64,000 bases of DNA from Paenibacillus sp. CF384 (GCF_900106745.1 NZ_FNNV01000017.1:115227-179226), one strand, 5' to 3'; shown: positions 33,384 through 42,265, numbered from the stretch's first letter. Notes: a model not told the origin generated them from the sequence alone. Made by a program: numbers and translations.

Positions 33384-34562
33384 ATGGATATCATTCAAAT
33401 TGCGACTCATCTGATCGATGAGGATACCGACCAGCCGCGCTATCAGTTCGATGAAGAAGCGCTTCAGGAGCTAATGAAGAGCATTGAGGAGATTGGCCTG
33501 CTCTCCCCGATTAAAGTGCGTACGACCCCAGGCGGGCGTTACAAAATTATTTATGGCAACAGACGCTACAAAGCCAGCAAGATGCTCGGCAAAGAAACCA
33601 TCCCGTGCATCGTGTCGACCGTGACAGATGAAATGGAAATTTATTTGGAGCAGATCGCGGAGAATTTGACGCGGGAGGGCTTCTCGCCCATCGAGGAAGC
33701 CGAAGCGTTCCATAAGCTGATGAACGAGTCCAAATTCAACAGCTCGATCAAGTATCTCGCCGGCAAGCTCGGCAAGCCCGAGAGTTATATCAAGAACAAA
33801 TGCGAGCTGCTGAAGTTCGGCAACTCCGTCCGGAAGCTGATAGTCAGCGGCACGGAAATTCGGGAGGGCAAGCTTACCGAAGACCAGCTGCTGCCGATTA
33901 AGGATCTTCCGATTGAGCATCGTGATCCGCTCGCGCTCATTATCGCCCGCGACGCGCTGCCTGTCAGCGATGTGAAGAAGATCGCCAAGCTGTTCAAGGA
34001 CAAGGAAATTTCGTCCGGCACGAAGGACAAGCTGCTCTACAAGAACGGACATGAGCTGCTGCAGACGTGGTCCACTGTGCAGCAGAACAAGGCGGAGCGC
34101 GAACGCGCAGCCGAGCTTGCGGCGGAGAAGGCCGAGCTCGCCGCCGAGGCGAAAGCCGAGCGAGCGCGGCGCGCGGCGGAGGCTGCGGCCGAAGCGGAAG
34201 CGCTGGCTGCGGCGGCGTTAGCGCTTGCCGCAAGCGGGGCGATGCCGACGGCCGCTGTACTCGGCGGCGGCGATTTGTTCGCAGCTGCGGCTGGCGAAGC
34301 TGCTTCGGCAGCGGGCGGTGCAGCCACAGCTGCCACTGCAACGAGCGGCAAAGCAATAGCGGCTGCTGCGGCTCGCGAAGAAGCGCGGCTTCTTCTGTCC
34401 GCGCTGCCATTGCCAAGCCACTTGGCGGATGAGACCGCCTCCGGCGAGGAGCTGCACGCTTTGATCGCGGACATCGACGGAGTAATGGCCGCTCTGGCTC
34501 AGCGCGCAGCAGCCTGGCAGTCGCTGCGCGAGCTTGCGGTCGCCGCCGTTCGGGGACGGTAG
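33384..34562 (+). CDS. ParB/Spo0J-like protein with long alanine-rich C-terminal tail
   Basis: A 392-residue protein. Residues about 1-90 are a ParB N-terminal domain, with IIYGNRRYKASKMLG and the ENLTREGFSPIEEAEAF block that in the family binds CTP and forms the clamp; residues about 100-200 are the helix-turn-helix domain with LAGKLGKPESYIKNK. From about 230 to 345 the sequence is alanine-rich with charged heptad-like stretches (KAEREREAAELAAEKAEL type), likely coiled coil, then a short terminal helix region. The ATG at 33384 has AGGAG; the upstream in-frame start is rejected. No parA and no visible parS are adjacent, so it is an orphan copy with an unknown role. Confidence 0.85.
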   Translation: MDIIQIATHLIDEDTDQPRYQFDEEALQELMKSIEEIGLLSPIKVRTTPGGRYKIIYGNRRYKASKMLGKETIPCIVSTVTDEMEIYLEQIAENLTREGFSPIEEAEAFHKLMNESKFNSSIKYLAGKLGKPESYIKNKCELLKFGNSVRKLIVSGTEIREGKLTEDQLLPIKDLPIEHRDPLALIIARDALPVSDVKKIAKLFKDKEISSGTKDKLLYKNGHELLQTWSTVQQNKAERERAAELAAEKAELAAEAKAERARRAAEAAAEAEALAAAALALAASGAMPTAAVLGGGDLFAAAAGEAASAAGGAATAATATSGKAIAAAAAREEARLLLSALPLPSHLADETASGEELHALIADIDGVMAALAQRAAAWQSLRELAVAAVRGR

Positions 34563-34612
34563 CGCTGTCATTTTTGCAATCTCTGGCCAGATTAGGATTG
34601 CCATTCGAGCTG

Positions 34613-34648
34613 CCTCCTGTGGTACTATTAGCAGGAGGTTTTGCTTTT
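34613..34648 (+). terminator. Intrinsic terminator of the parB-like gene
   Basis: CCTCCTG (34613-34619) and CAGGAGG (34632-34638) arms followed by TTTTGCTTTT. It separates the gene from the epimerase at 34690. Confidence 0.75.
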
Positions 34649-34689
34649 GCTTCACAGGATTAAAGACGAGAGAGTGAGGATGTTTCCAC

Positions 34690-35691
34690 ATGAGAGTTGT
34701 TATCCTAGGCGGTACCGGCAATATCAGTACAAGCATTGTTCGTCTTCTGGTCGCACAAGGCCACGAAGTAACTTGTTATAACCGCGGCCAAAGCAGTGTC
34801 GACCTGCCTGCCGGCGTCCGCATCATCAACGGAGATCGCCAAGATCGCGAGAAATTCGAGCAAACGATGCAGCAGGAGAAGTTCGATGCCGCTATCGATA
34901 TGATCAGCTTTAATCGTGAGGATGCGGAGAGCAGCATTCGCGCCTTCCGCGGCGTGCAGCAATTTGTTCAATGCTCGACGGTATGTACGTATGGCGTGGA
35001 GTATGAGTGGATGCCTGTTACCGAGGATCACCAGCTGCGTCCGATCAGCGGCTACGGCCAAGGTAAAGTGGATGCCGATACGGCGCTGATGGAAGCTTAC
35101 TACCGCGATGGTTTCCCGGTTACGATTCTGAAGCCTTCGACGACCTATGGTCCGCAAAGCGGCGTTCTTCGCCAAGTGGCATGGGACTTCTCTTGGATTG
35201 ATCGTATCCTCAAAGGCAAACCGATTCTCATTTGCGGCGATGGCAAAGCGCCTCACTCCTTCCTGCATGTCGACGATGCTGCCAAAGCATTCGCAGGCGT
35301 ACTCGGCAAGAAGCACTGTCTAGGCCAAACGTATAACGTGGTACCGCGCGGCTTTACGACTTGGGAGCAGCAGCATAAACTGGCTATGAAGGTGCTTGGC
35401 AGAGAGGTTGAGCTGGTAGGCGTACCGCTGCAAACGCTCAAATCCTTCGATGCCGGCCGTTTCGGCATTTGCGAAGAGATTTTCATGCACAACGACTACT
35501 ACAGCTGCGAGAAGCTGATGCGCGATGTGCCTGAGTTTATCCCGACCGTTTCCCTGGAAGAAGGGATGCGCCAAGTGTTCGAAGTGATGAAGCAAGAGAA
35601 TCGCATTCCGAACTCCGATAACGAGACTTGGGAAGACGAAATCATTGCAGCGTACCGCGGCGCTTTTGCACCGCTTGCTGCTAAAGCATAA
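34690..35691 (+). CDS. NAD-dependent epimerase/dehydratase (extended SDR)
   Basis: A 333-residue extended SDR: GGTGNIS at residues 7-13 for the cofactor, then STVCTYG with catalytic serine/threonine, SGYGQGKVDAD where the YxxxK pair is present, and STTYGPQSG and HSFLHVDDAA typical of nucleotide-sugar epimerases/dehydratases. Cytoplasmic. It may epimerise or reduce a nucleotide sugar or isoflavone-like substrate; the family is broad and the substrate is not readable. A GAGG site lies about ten bases before the ATG. It stands alone between two terminators. Confidence 0.88.
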   Translation: MRVVILGGTGNISTSIVRLLVAQGHEVTCYNRGQSSVDLPAGVRIINGDRQDREKFEQTMQQEKFDAAIDMISFNREDAESSIRAFRGVQQFVQCSTVCTYGVEYEWMPVTEDHQLRPISGYGQGKVDADTALMEAYYRDGFPVTILKPSTTYGPQSGVLRQVAWDFSWIDRILKGKPILICGDGKAPHSFLHVDDAAKAFAGVLGKKHCLGQTYNVVPRGFTTWEQQHKLAMKVLGREVELVGVPLQTLKSFDAGRFGICEEIFMHNDYYSCEKLMRDVPEFIPTVSLEEGMRQVFEVMKQENRIPNSDNETWEDEIIAAYRGAFAPLAAKA

Positions 35692-35701
35692 ATTGAAAGA
35701 A

Positions 35702-35731
35702 CCTGAGGCACTGTGTGCTCAGGGTCTTTTT
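35702..35731. terminator. Terminator between the epimerase and the convergent gene at 35738
   Basis: CCTGAG (35702-35707) and CTCAGG (35718-35723) arms followed by TCTTTTT on the plus strand. The other strand also has a T-rich flank, so it may serve both convergent genes. Confidence 0.75.
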
Positions 35732-35737
35732 GCGTTG

Positions 35738-36691
35738 TTATGGAAGCAGCAATCGGTCGAGTCCGATGGCGCTGATCAGCATGCGTTCTTTCTTGCTGCC
35801 CATTAGCTGCTGCGTCCAATCGACGAAACCGCCGTCGCCAATGTAATGCACTTTATCGTTTATCGTTGTTTTGATCGTGAATTGAAGCCCTTTGTAGTAG
35901 GCGTTGTCCGATGGCTCACTGTTGACGGTGACCACCAGCTCCGGCGCTTGCTCTCGGATATGTTGAATGAGGCGGCTGTTCAGCCCTTCCGAATCCGTAT
36001 AGCCCGGACGAGCGTTCAGGATGATTTCGATCTCCGCTCCTCCGAATGGTGCTCGGAACATCTCGCGGTACACGGCGATATGCTCCCAGACCGCCTGTTT
36101 CTCGAAGGAGTAGGAGCCGTTATCCTTCCCAGACGTTACCATTGCATAGAGGCCAAAATGCGGCAGAAATCCCGGTACATTCGGGAATTTCTGTGCCCGT
36201 ACATGGCGATGGGTCGTGCAGTAGCGCAGCATCTCCGGTGCGTTGCTCAGGTCTCCGGACTTGAGGCCGTCCGCGATATGGAGCGCGAGCAGGTTCGTGA
36301 CATCCGCGACGACCTCAGTGCCTCGGAGGGCGGAGATGATTTTGTTCTGATCGGCCGGCGCAACGATGGAACAGGATCCTAGCGGCGCAACGGGCGACAG
36401 CTGCACCGGAGCATAAGCTTGCTGCTGCGCAATACGCAGCAGATCGAGCTCCAGCTGCTTCAGTGCAAGCGGATCGACGACCGCGGGCTTCACGAAGCGG
36501 TTCTCCTTGTAGCTGCGCAGCAGCTCGCTTGGCTGCCGCTTCGCCGTGCGCTGTCTGAACACTTCAAGCAGCAGCGTGCTCAGGTCCGAGCCGGACATCC
36601 GCTCGGACAACACTTCCACGAGCTCCTCATGCCCCAGTTCGCGGAGAATTCGCTTGAGCTCGCCTCGATCGGATTTATTTTGCGTAGACAT
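35738..36691 (-). CDS. Uncharacterised protein with class II aminoacyl-tRNA synthetase-like features
   Basis: A 317-residue cytoplasmic protein that I do not firmly recognise. Residues about 85-130 read SPVAPLGSCSIVAPADQNK, followed by RGTEVVADVTNLLALHIA; a middle block has RYCTTHRHVRAQ and LPHFGLYAMVTSG; and the C-terminus has GDGGFVDWTQQL and ISAIGLDRLLLP. The last resembles the motif 3 glycine/arginine strand of histidyl-tRNA synthetase and its paralogue HisZ, but the usual motif 2 is not clear. The N-terminal 80 residues are a charged helical region (ELKRILRELGHEELVEVLSE). The ATG follows GGGGGG. It is a single gene convergent with the epimerase. Function unknown. Confidence 0.65.
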   Translation of the reverse strand: MSTQNKSDRGELKRILRELGHEELVEVLSERMSGSDLSTLLLEVFRQRTAKRQPSELLRSYKENRFVKPAVVDPLALKQLELDLLRIAQQQAYAPVQLSPVAPLGSCSIVAPADQNKIISALRGTEVVADVTNLLALHIADGLKSGDLSNAPEMLRYCTTHRHVRAQKFPNVPGFLPHFGLYAMVTSGKDNGSYSFEKQAVWEHIAVYREMFRAPFGGAEIEIILNARPGYTDSEGLNSRLIQHIREQAPELVVTVNSEPSDNAYYKGLQFTIKTTINDKVHYIGDGGFVDWTQQLMGSKKERMLISAIGLDRLLLP

Positions 36692-36770
36692 GGCCCTGCC
36701 CCCCAATCACAAATGTTAAAAAAGAGTATACGCCACCGTGGGGACGAATGGAACTCCGATTTCATAAGGG

Positions 36771-37196
36771 CTACATGCCATCTCTCACAAATTTCTCCAT
36801 TCGCTCTCTTATCGAACCGCGTACTTCTCTGAATTTCTCCATGACTTCCTCATCCGTACCTGTCGCTTTCGCCGGATCATCGAAACCCCAATGACATCTT
36901 TCGGCTTTATCATTGTGCACAACCGGGCAGTTATCGTTTGCGTGACCGCAAAGGGTAATGATGTAATCCGCAGCTGCTAAGATCTCGGGATCAATGACAT
37001 CCGACGTATGATGCGATATGTCGATTCCCGCTTCCTTCATGATTTGTACGGCACGCGGATTCAAGCCATGTGCTTCAAGACCTGCGCTTTTCACCTCGTA
37101 TTTATCGCCGCCAAGCGCCTCTAGATAGCCGTGTGCGATTTGGCTTCTGCATGAGTTCCCTGTACACAAAAAGTAAACGAGCGGTTTATTATTCAT
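36771..37196 (-). CDS. arsC: Arsenate reductase, thioredoxin-coupled type
   Basis: A 141-residue low-molecular-weight-phosphatase-fold arsenate reductase. The P-loop is LCTGNSCRS (residues 10-18), with nucleophilic Cys11, and the redox cysteines lie in [14 protein letters not shown] (near 83 and 90), the three-cysteine relay of Bacillus/Staphylococcus ArsC. It reduces arsenate to arsenite, which ArsB exports. AGGGAG precedes the ATG. It begins 15 bp after arsB in the arsRBC operon. Confidence 0.97.
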   Translation of the reverse strand: MNNKPLVYFLCTGNSCRSQIAHGYLEALGGDKYEVKSAGLEAHGLNPRAVQIMKEAGIDISHHTSDVIDPEILAAADYIITLCGHANDNCPVVHNDKAERCHWGFDDPAKATGTDEEVMEKFREVRGSIRERMEKFVRDGM

Positions 37197-37211
37197 CGTT
37201 AATAGTCTCCC

Positions 37212-38507
37212 TTATCCTGTTATTGTTCGAAGCCAGAGGTACAATCCTGTCAGCGTGATGAAGAGCGTCGGAACCGTAAGCACGATACCTGTTTTGAAAT
37301 AATTGCCCCATGTGATCTTAATGCCCTTGCGGGATAGCACGTGCAGCCACAACAAGGTCGCGAGTGATCCGATCGGCGTAATCTTCGGACCCAGATCACT
37401 GCCGATGACGTTGGCATACACCAGAGACTCACGGATTACGCCTTGCGTGGCGGTTCCATCTATGGCAAGCGCGTTAATCATCACGGTCGGCATGTTGTTC
37501 ATCATCGAAGACAATATCGCCGCAAGGAAACCCATGCCGATTGTGGAGCTATATAGTCCTTTTGCTGCAATCGCTTGAATGATACTGCCTAGTTCATCGG
37601 TTAATCCAACGTTACGAAGTCCGTAGACGACTACATACATTCCAATGGAGAAAATCACGACCGTCCACGGGGCACCTTTAACAAGCTGCCAGGTAGGGAC
37701 GACTGGACTGCGGCGTGCGGCGAGCATAAACAAAACAGCAACGACTCCCGCAATGACGGAAACCGGAACGTGAATGATCGGACTTACGAAGTATGCAATC
37801 AGTAACCCTGCTAAGATAACCCATGAAAGCTTAAACAGCTTTTTGTCTTTGATCGCATCGGCTGGTTTTCTGAGCTGCGTTACATCGTAGCTGCCGGGCA
37901 TGCTCTTGCGGAAGAATAGAATCAATACCACCAAGCTCGCCAGCAGCGCGAACAGATTCGGAATGATCATCCGAGTGGCGTACTCTACGAAGCCGATGCC
38001 AAAATAATCAGCAGATACAATATTAACAAGGTTACTCACCACAAACGGAAGCGAGGTCGTATCTGCGATAAATCCACTCGCTACGATGAACGGCAAGATC
38101 ATCTTCTGATCAAATTTGAGCGCTCGCACCATGGCAAGAACAATCGGTGTCAGAATGAGCGCGGCACCGTCATTGGCAAAGAATGCCGCGACGGCGGCAC
38201 CAAGGAGAACAACATAGACAAACATAAGCTTGCCATTGCCTTTAGCGAGCCGAGCCATATGAAGCGCTGCCCACTCAAAGAAGCCGAGCTCGTCGAGAAT
38301 AAGTGAGATCAAGATGATTGCGACAAAAGCAAGCGTGGCATTCCACACGATTCCCGTGACGGTAACGACGTCACCCCAATCGACCACTCCACAAATCAGC
38401 GCAAGAATCGCGCCGCCGCTTGCTGACCAACCTATATTCAGTCCCCGAGGCTGCCAGATGACAAAGGTAAGTGTGATAAGAAAGATAAGGATTGCAATAA
38501 CGAGCAT
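37212..38507 (-). CDS. arsB: Arsenite efflux membrane protein ArsB
   Basis: A 431-residue membrane protein with about 12 hydrophobic segments and ArsB-family blocks [27 protein letters not shown] (shown as [12 protein letters not shown]), [15 protein letters not shown] and [13 protein letters not shown]. It exports arsenite/antimonite using the proton gradient. GGAGG lies before the ATG. A second ArsR operator-like palindrome (38530-38545) lies between arsR and this gene, so it may have local control in addition to the operon promoter. Confidence 0.96.
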   Translation of the reverse strand: MLVIAILIFLITLTFVIWQPRGLNIGWSASGGAILALICGVVDWGDVVTVTGIVWNATLAFVAIILISLILDELGFFEWAALHMARLAKGNGKLMFVYVVLLGAAVAAFFANDGAALILTPIVLAMVRALKFDQKMILPFIVASGFIADTTSLPFVVSNLVNIVSADYFGIGFVEYATRMIIPNLFALLASLVVLILFFRKSMPGSYDVTQLRKPADAIKDKKLFKLSWVILAGLLIAYFVSPIIHVPVSVIAGVVAVLFMLAARRSPVVPTWQLVKGAPWTVVIFSIGMYVVVYGLRNVGLTDELGSIIQAIAAKGLYSSTIGMGFLAAILSSMMNNMPTVMINALAIDGTATQGVIRESLVYANVIGSDLGPKITPIGSLATLLWLHVLSRKGIKITWGNYFKTGIVLTVPTLFITLTGLYLWLRTITG

Positions 38508-38529
38508 GATTTCCTCCGAAGATCATTAA

Positions 38530-38545
38530 ATCAATTATTTTTGAT
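38530..38545. promoter_or_regulatory. Second ArsR operator-like palindrome, ahead of arsB
   Basis: ATCAA-TTATTT-TTGAT, the same 5-6-5 architecture and half-sites as the operator upstream of arsR. It lies 23 bp before the arsB ATG. Confidence 0.65.
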
Positions 38546-38561
38546 TAATTGTTCATAAAAA

Positions 38562-38906
38562 TTAACAGCAGGTTGAATTCTGATCTCTAGGTCTGAAAAT
38601 GCAGCATAACTGCTCGGAAAGAAGTGCTCCGATTTCAGTCGGATTAAGCTCGTAATAGCTCCATGTGCCTTTTGTTTCTTTTGTAATCAAGTTAACATCC
38701 AATAAGATCTTAAGGTGATAGGAAAGCTTGGATTGCGGCATATCCACGATCTCGGTCAAATCACACACGCATGTATTGCCGCGCTGACAGAGTTCGAATA
38801 AGATTTGCAGCCGTTTCTGATCGGCCAGCGCTTTGAATTTCTGCTCGTAGTCACTAAATGAAATAGTCGGTAAAATGAACGGATTTACGGGTAACTCTTT
38901 CTTCAT
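38562..38906 (-). CDS. arsR: ArsR family arsenic-responsive repressor
   Basis: A 114-residue winged-helix repressor of the ArsR/SmtB family. The metal-sensing motif NTCVCDLTE (two cysteines in the alpha-3 region) is present, the recognition helix is in DMPQSKLSYHLKIL, and the C-terminus has further cysteines (LCCIF and terminal CC). Arsenite binding releases it from DNA. AAAGGTG lies upstream of the ATG at 38906. The operators at 38952-38967 and 38530-38545 are its likely targets. Confidence 0.95.
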   Translation of the reverse strand: MKKELPVNPFILPTISFSDYEQKFKALADQKRLQILFELCQRGNTCVCDLTEIVDMPQSKLSYHLKILLDVNLITKETKGTWSYYELNPTEIGALLSEQLCCIFRPRDQNSTCC

Positions 38907-38927
38907 TGGAATCACCTTTTTGTTGGA

Positions 38928-38956
38928 ATATAATATGGGATGGATTTGTATATCAA
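38928..38956 (-). promoter_or_regulatory. Promoter of the ars operon
   Basis: Minus strand TTGATA (38951-38956), 17-bp spacer, TTATAT (38928-38933). The -35 overlaps one half-site of the ArsR operator. Confidence 0.65.
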
Positions 38957-38967
38957 CTTTTCTTGAT
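38952..38967. promoter_or_regulatory. ArsR operator upstream of arsR
   Basis: ATCAA-CTTTTC-TTGAT palindrome (5-6-5) overlapping the -35 element, the classical arrangement for autorepression by ArsR. Confidence 0.8.
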
Positions 38968-39032
38968 TAATAAGTCTGAACATAAGATAGCATTCTTTTA
39001 CTTGATGGTCAAATGATGAAGGTTAAATGATA

Positions 39033-39061
39033 AAACCTCTGATGGAAACCATCAGAGGTTT
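39033..39061 (-). terminator. Intrinsic terminator of the GH99-like gene
   Basis: AAACCTCTGATGG-AAA-CCATCAGAGGTTT, a perfect 13-bp stem with a three-base loop and T-rich flanks; it lies directly after the gene ending at 39069. Confidence 0.88.
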
Positions 39062-39068
39062 ATATGCA

Positions 39069-40160
39069 TTATGTGCCGAACACATTGCGAATTGCTTCTA
39101 AGTATTTCATGCCATGAATCGTATCCGGTTCCAGGTAGCCGCCTTCGGTCCACTCGTTCCATGCATAGATGGTGAACATGCGCGTGGCGAGGTTGGACTG
39201 GTCGAGATAGTCTTTCACCTCTTGCAGATTCGCCTCGAAGGCATCCGGGGTATTGCCGGTTAGGATCGGCGTATATGGATATTCCCCGCGTACGAGTGGA
39301 ATATCTTGTCTGCAGCGCGGCGAGGGATCCCAGCCCATCGTCGAATTGGGGTAGTATGGAACCTCGAAAGCATCGCGGAACTTCGGCCACTTGGCGACTG
39401 CTTCTGCCGCACAATCTGCGTAGGGAGAATCCGGGAACGAGGCCGGCTCCACATGGTGAATCCAAACGTAGGAAGTCACACTATCAATGCTTAGCGTCCG
39501 AATCAGCTCATTCGTATCGGGTCCGATGATCTCGCGATTGAGCTCGTTCAGCCCCCACTCCACCAGATTGAGATGGAGCTCGCCGCAGCCGGCTTCTCGC
39601 GTCTTCTCCCGAAAGGACTGCAGGGCGTCTCTAGTTTGCGCGATGCCGCCTAGCCCTTTGATCAAGGTATGGCACTCGTAGATGGAGAAATAGAGTTTAC
39701 CTTCGATCTTCAGAAAATTAGGCTCATTAAAATATCGGATGATTAAATAGTCGGTCATCGCATCGAACCGCTCGCGCGACACCTCATTGTGATTCGCCCA
39801 CATGATGCCGAAACGCAGCCGGTCGCGATTAGGCGCCTGCAGGAATCCATCCTCCAGCGCACGGTGCAGGAACGGCCCTTCGCCGCCGCCCATATCCCAG
39901 TACCAGTCATAGATGAACGAAGTGATGCCATGATCCGCGGCCGCATCAATCTGCTTCTCCGACACGGCAGGGTCGGACTCGTCAAGCTCGCCCCAGAGCG
40001 GCACCTTCGGCTGCTCATGCCCCTCGAATACCGGCTTTGCCACCCGAAGCGACGGCCACTCCGTCCAGCCTTCGCCTTTGGCCGCCTCATTCTTCGGATC
40101 CGGATGCCACTGCGGAAAATAGTACACCGCTACTTCGTACGGTTGGTTATGCTCTGCCAT
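39069..40160 (-). CDS. GH99-like (WbsX-type) glycan-processing protein
   Basis: A 363-residue protein of the glycosyltransferase WbsX/GH99-like domain family. Typical blocks are AVYYFPQWHPDPKNE at the N-terminus, GWTEWPSLRVAKP, ITSFIYDWYWDMGG, FGIMWANHNE and a C-terminal YAWNEWTEGGYLEPD, the last with the acidic pair usually taken as catalytic. There is no signal peptide, so it acts inside the cell, probably hydrolysing an imported oligosaccharide. AGGAGG lies 12 bases before the ATG; a GTG one codon earlier (40163) is equally possible. It follows the sugar ABC importer genes on the same strand, across a repeat-filled gap. Confidence 0.85.
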   Translation of the reverse strand: MAEHNQPYEVAVYYFPQWHPDPKNEAAKGEGWTEWPSLRVAKPVFEGHEQPKVPLWGELDESDPAVSEKQIDAAADHGITSFIYDWYWDMGGGEGPFLHRALEDGFLQAPNRDRLRFGIMWANHNEVSRERFDAMTDYLIIRYFNEPNFLKIEGKLYFSIYECHTLIKGLGGIAQTRDALQSFREKTREAGCGELHLNLVEWGLNELNREIIGPDTNELIRTLSIDSVTSYVWIHHVEPASFPDSPYADCAAEAVAKWPKFRDAFEVPYYPNSTMGWDPSPRCRQDIPLVRGEYPYTPILTGNTPDAFEANLQEVKDYLDQSNLATRMFTIYAWNEWTEGGYLEPDTIHGMKYLEAIRNVFGT

Positions 40161-40229
40161 CACTAATTATCGCCTCCTGCGAATATACTAGCTGCTCTCG
40201 CGACACGCCTCTATCTAAGTAAATTCTCA

Positions 40230-40370
40230 GCTGCTCTGCTACTGTAGCCATCCTGGTTCGCTTCTTGCTCCGAATTGAGCTCACTCTTGCTAATGTAGCT
40301 ACCCTGGTTCGCTTCTTGCTCCCAAACTGGCCCATTCTCGCCCATGTAGCTAACCTGGTTCGCTTCTTGC
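40230..40370. repeat. 51-bp tandem array, three units (CCTGGTTCGCTTCTTGCT family)
   Basis: TGTAGC-type marker positions at 40245, 40296 and 40347, exactly 51 bp apart, each followed by CTGGTTCGCTTCTTGCT. It is homologous to, but diverged from, the arrays at 12203 and 27095. Confidence 0.88.
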
Positions 40371-40396
40371 TCTGCTTGCCAATGAGCGGTCATTTG

Positions 40397-40480
40397 TACC
40401 TCTCCCTAGAGCCACTCTTTCACCGAATATGCTGCTTTCCCGCCGATGTGTTATCCCTAGAGCTACTCTTTCACGCGATT
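40397..40480. repeat. 51-bp repeat pair (CCCTAGAGCTACTCTTTCAC family)
   Basis: CCCTAGAGCCACTCTTTCAC at 40404 and CCCTAGAGCTACTCTTTCAC at 40455, 51 bp apart. It resembles the GAGCTACACTT units at 12527-12692 and again directly follows a TTCGCTTCTT-type array. Confidence 0.75.
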
Positions 40481-40525
40481 AGCGCATACGCAGCTAGCAC
40501 AGCTGCATCCACCGCAGAGCTGCCC

Positions 40526-41353
40526 CTATCCCTTCACCGCGCCTGCGGTTAAGCCGCGGAGCATGTACTTCTGCGTGAACGCGAACAGTACGACGAGCGG
40601 CAGCATGGCCAGCACGCTGACGGCGAACACGGGGCCGTAGTTGACGGATTGTTTGTTGAACATGAATTGGACGATTTGCGGCATGAGGGTCATTTTTTCC
40701 GGTTGGTTGAGGAAGATGAGCGGGGTCAGAAAATCATTCCAGACCCCGTACACATTCGTCACGATAAACGTCCCCGTCGCGGGCAGCAGCAGCGGGAAAA
40801 TAATCCGCCAATACAGCCGCAGCGGCCCGCAGCCGTCTAAGCTGGCCGACTCCTCAAGCTCCCGCGGAATCGACTTCGTGAACGCCGCATACAGAAACGA
40901 CGCGAAGGGAATGAATCCCGCCGTATAGATCAGCACGAGCAACGTCCGCGTATTCATCAGATGGATATCCACCGCCATCGTGAAGAGCGGAATGAGCGAC
41001 CCCACCGCCGGAATCACCATGCCGGAGAGGAAGAAGATATAGGCGAAGCGAAACAGCTTCTCCTGCCTGCGCGACAGCACATACCCCGCCATTGAAGCCA
41101 CCAGAATGGTGAGCCCAAGCGCGCCCGCTGTAATCAGCAGCGTATTGGACAACCCGCGGAAGAACGCCATATCGGTGAAGGCCGATTTGTAATAGTCCAG
41201 ATAGAAGCTGTGCGGCAGCTCGTAAGGTTTGAAGAAATAACGCGGCTCCTTGAAGCTCATCTGCACCAGGAAGAACACCGGGAACAAGAAGCATAATGCT
41301 GCTATGAACAGCAGCACCTCAAGCACAATCGAAGGTCTCCGATTCAGTCCCAT
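40526..41353 (-). CDS. Carbohydrate ABC transporter permease (MalG/AraQ-like)
   Basis: A 275-residue membrane protein with six predicted helices and the EAA coupling loop ELEESASLDGCGPLRLYWRI near residues 180-199, followed by PLLLPATGTFIVTNVYGVWNDF. It forms half of the import channel with the permease encoded upstream. Its ATG lies one base after that gene's TAA (TAACATG), with GGGAGG in the preceding gene, so translation is coupled. No ATPase gene is present in the cluster. Confidence 0.94.
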   Translation of the reverse strand: MGLNRRPSIVLEVLLFIAALCFLFPVFFLVQMSFKEPRYFFKPYELPHSFYLDYYKSAFTDMAFFRGLSNTLLITAGALGLTILVASMAGYVLSRRQEKLFRFAYIFFLSGMVIPAVGSLIPLFTMAVDIHLMNTRTLLVLIYTAGFIPFASFLYAAFTKSIPRELEESASLDGCGPLRLYWRIIFPLLLPATGTFIVTNVYGVWNDFLTPLIFLNQPEKMTLMPQIVQFMFNKQSVNYGPVFAVSVLAMLPLVVLFAFTQKYMLRGLTAGAVKG

Positions 41354-41354
41354 G

Positions 41355-42233
41355 TTATAGCTCGACCTCCCTGCGCCGCGTGATACTGAGCTGAACGATG
41401 GTTACGATGATAATGAAGACCGCCAGCACGATACCCGCAGCCGTCGCGTAGCCATAGCTCTGGTTCTTGAAGGCCGAATTATAAACAGCGAGAAACAGCG
41501 TGTACGAAGACGAACCCGGACCGCCATTCGTAAGCAGGAAAGGCAGATCGAACAGACGAAGCGCACCTACAATGGTCAAAAACAGCACGATCGTCACGGA
41601 CGGCATCAGCATCGGGAAGGTCACCATGCGAAACAGGGCAAAACCCTTCGCACCCTCGATATCCGCAGCCTCATAAATATCGGTCGGAATCGCCTGCAGT
41701 CCGGCGAGATAAATCAAAGCGCAATACCCAATCGCCTGCCACTGCGTCAGCAAAATAATCGTCGGGAACGACGTGTACACCGTGCCGAGCCAATCCTGCA
41801 CATTCGCCTCTCCGATGATCGGCTCCAGAATGCCGTTGATAAAGCCGTCATACTTTAGCAGCTCCCCCCATACGACCGAGGTCACAACGAGACTGATGAT
41901 GACCGGCAAATAGAAAGAGGTACGCAGAAAGCCGCGCGTCCGGAATTTTCGATTGAGCAGCAAGGCCAGCAGGAGAGCCAGCGGATTTTGTACAACGAGG
42001 CCAAACAGCACCATTTTGAGCGTATTCTTCATGCCATCAAGCATTTGCACGTCCTGAAACAAATACTTGTAATTGTCGATACCGATATAACGCGGCGCTT
42101 TAATCCCATTCCACTCGGTGAAAGAGTAGTAAATACTCTGTAGAAACGGATAGTAGAAAAACATGCCGAAGATGGCAAGCGCCGGCACGAGAAACAAACA
42201 GGCGATCCAGTATTGCTTGCGATTCAAGCTCAT
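41355..42233 (-). CDS. Carbohydrate ABC transporter permease (MalF/UgpA-like)
   Basis: A 292-residue membrane protein with six predicted helices and the EAA loop DIYEAADIEGAKGFALFRMV (about 205-224). N-terminal FFYYPFLQSIYYSFTEWNGI is typical of sugar permeases of the CUT1 class. AGGTGAAG precedes the ATG. It lies 106 bp after the binding-protein gene, a gap containing a hairpin that probably limits read-through. With its neighbours it would import an oligosaccharide, possibly the GH99-like protein's substrate. Confidence 0.94.
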   Translation of the reverse strand: MSLNRKQYWIACLFLVPALAIFGMFFYYPFLQSIYYSFTEWNGIKAPRYIGIDNYKYLFQDVQMLDGMKNTLKMVLFGLVVQNPLALLLALLLNRKFRTRGFLRTSFYLPVIISLVVTSVVWGELLKYDGFINGILEPIIGEANVQDWLGTVYTSFPTIILLTQWQAIGYCALIYLAGLQAIPTDIYEAADIEGAKGFALFRMVTFPMLMPSVTIVLFLTIVGALRLFDLPFLLTNGGPGSSSYTLFLAVYNSAFKNQSYGYATAAGIVLAVFIIIVTIVQLSITRRREVEL

Positions 42234-42265
42234 AAAACTTCACCTACTCAAGTTGGACTTTGTAA

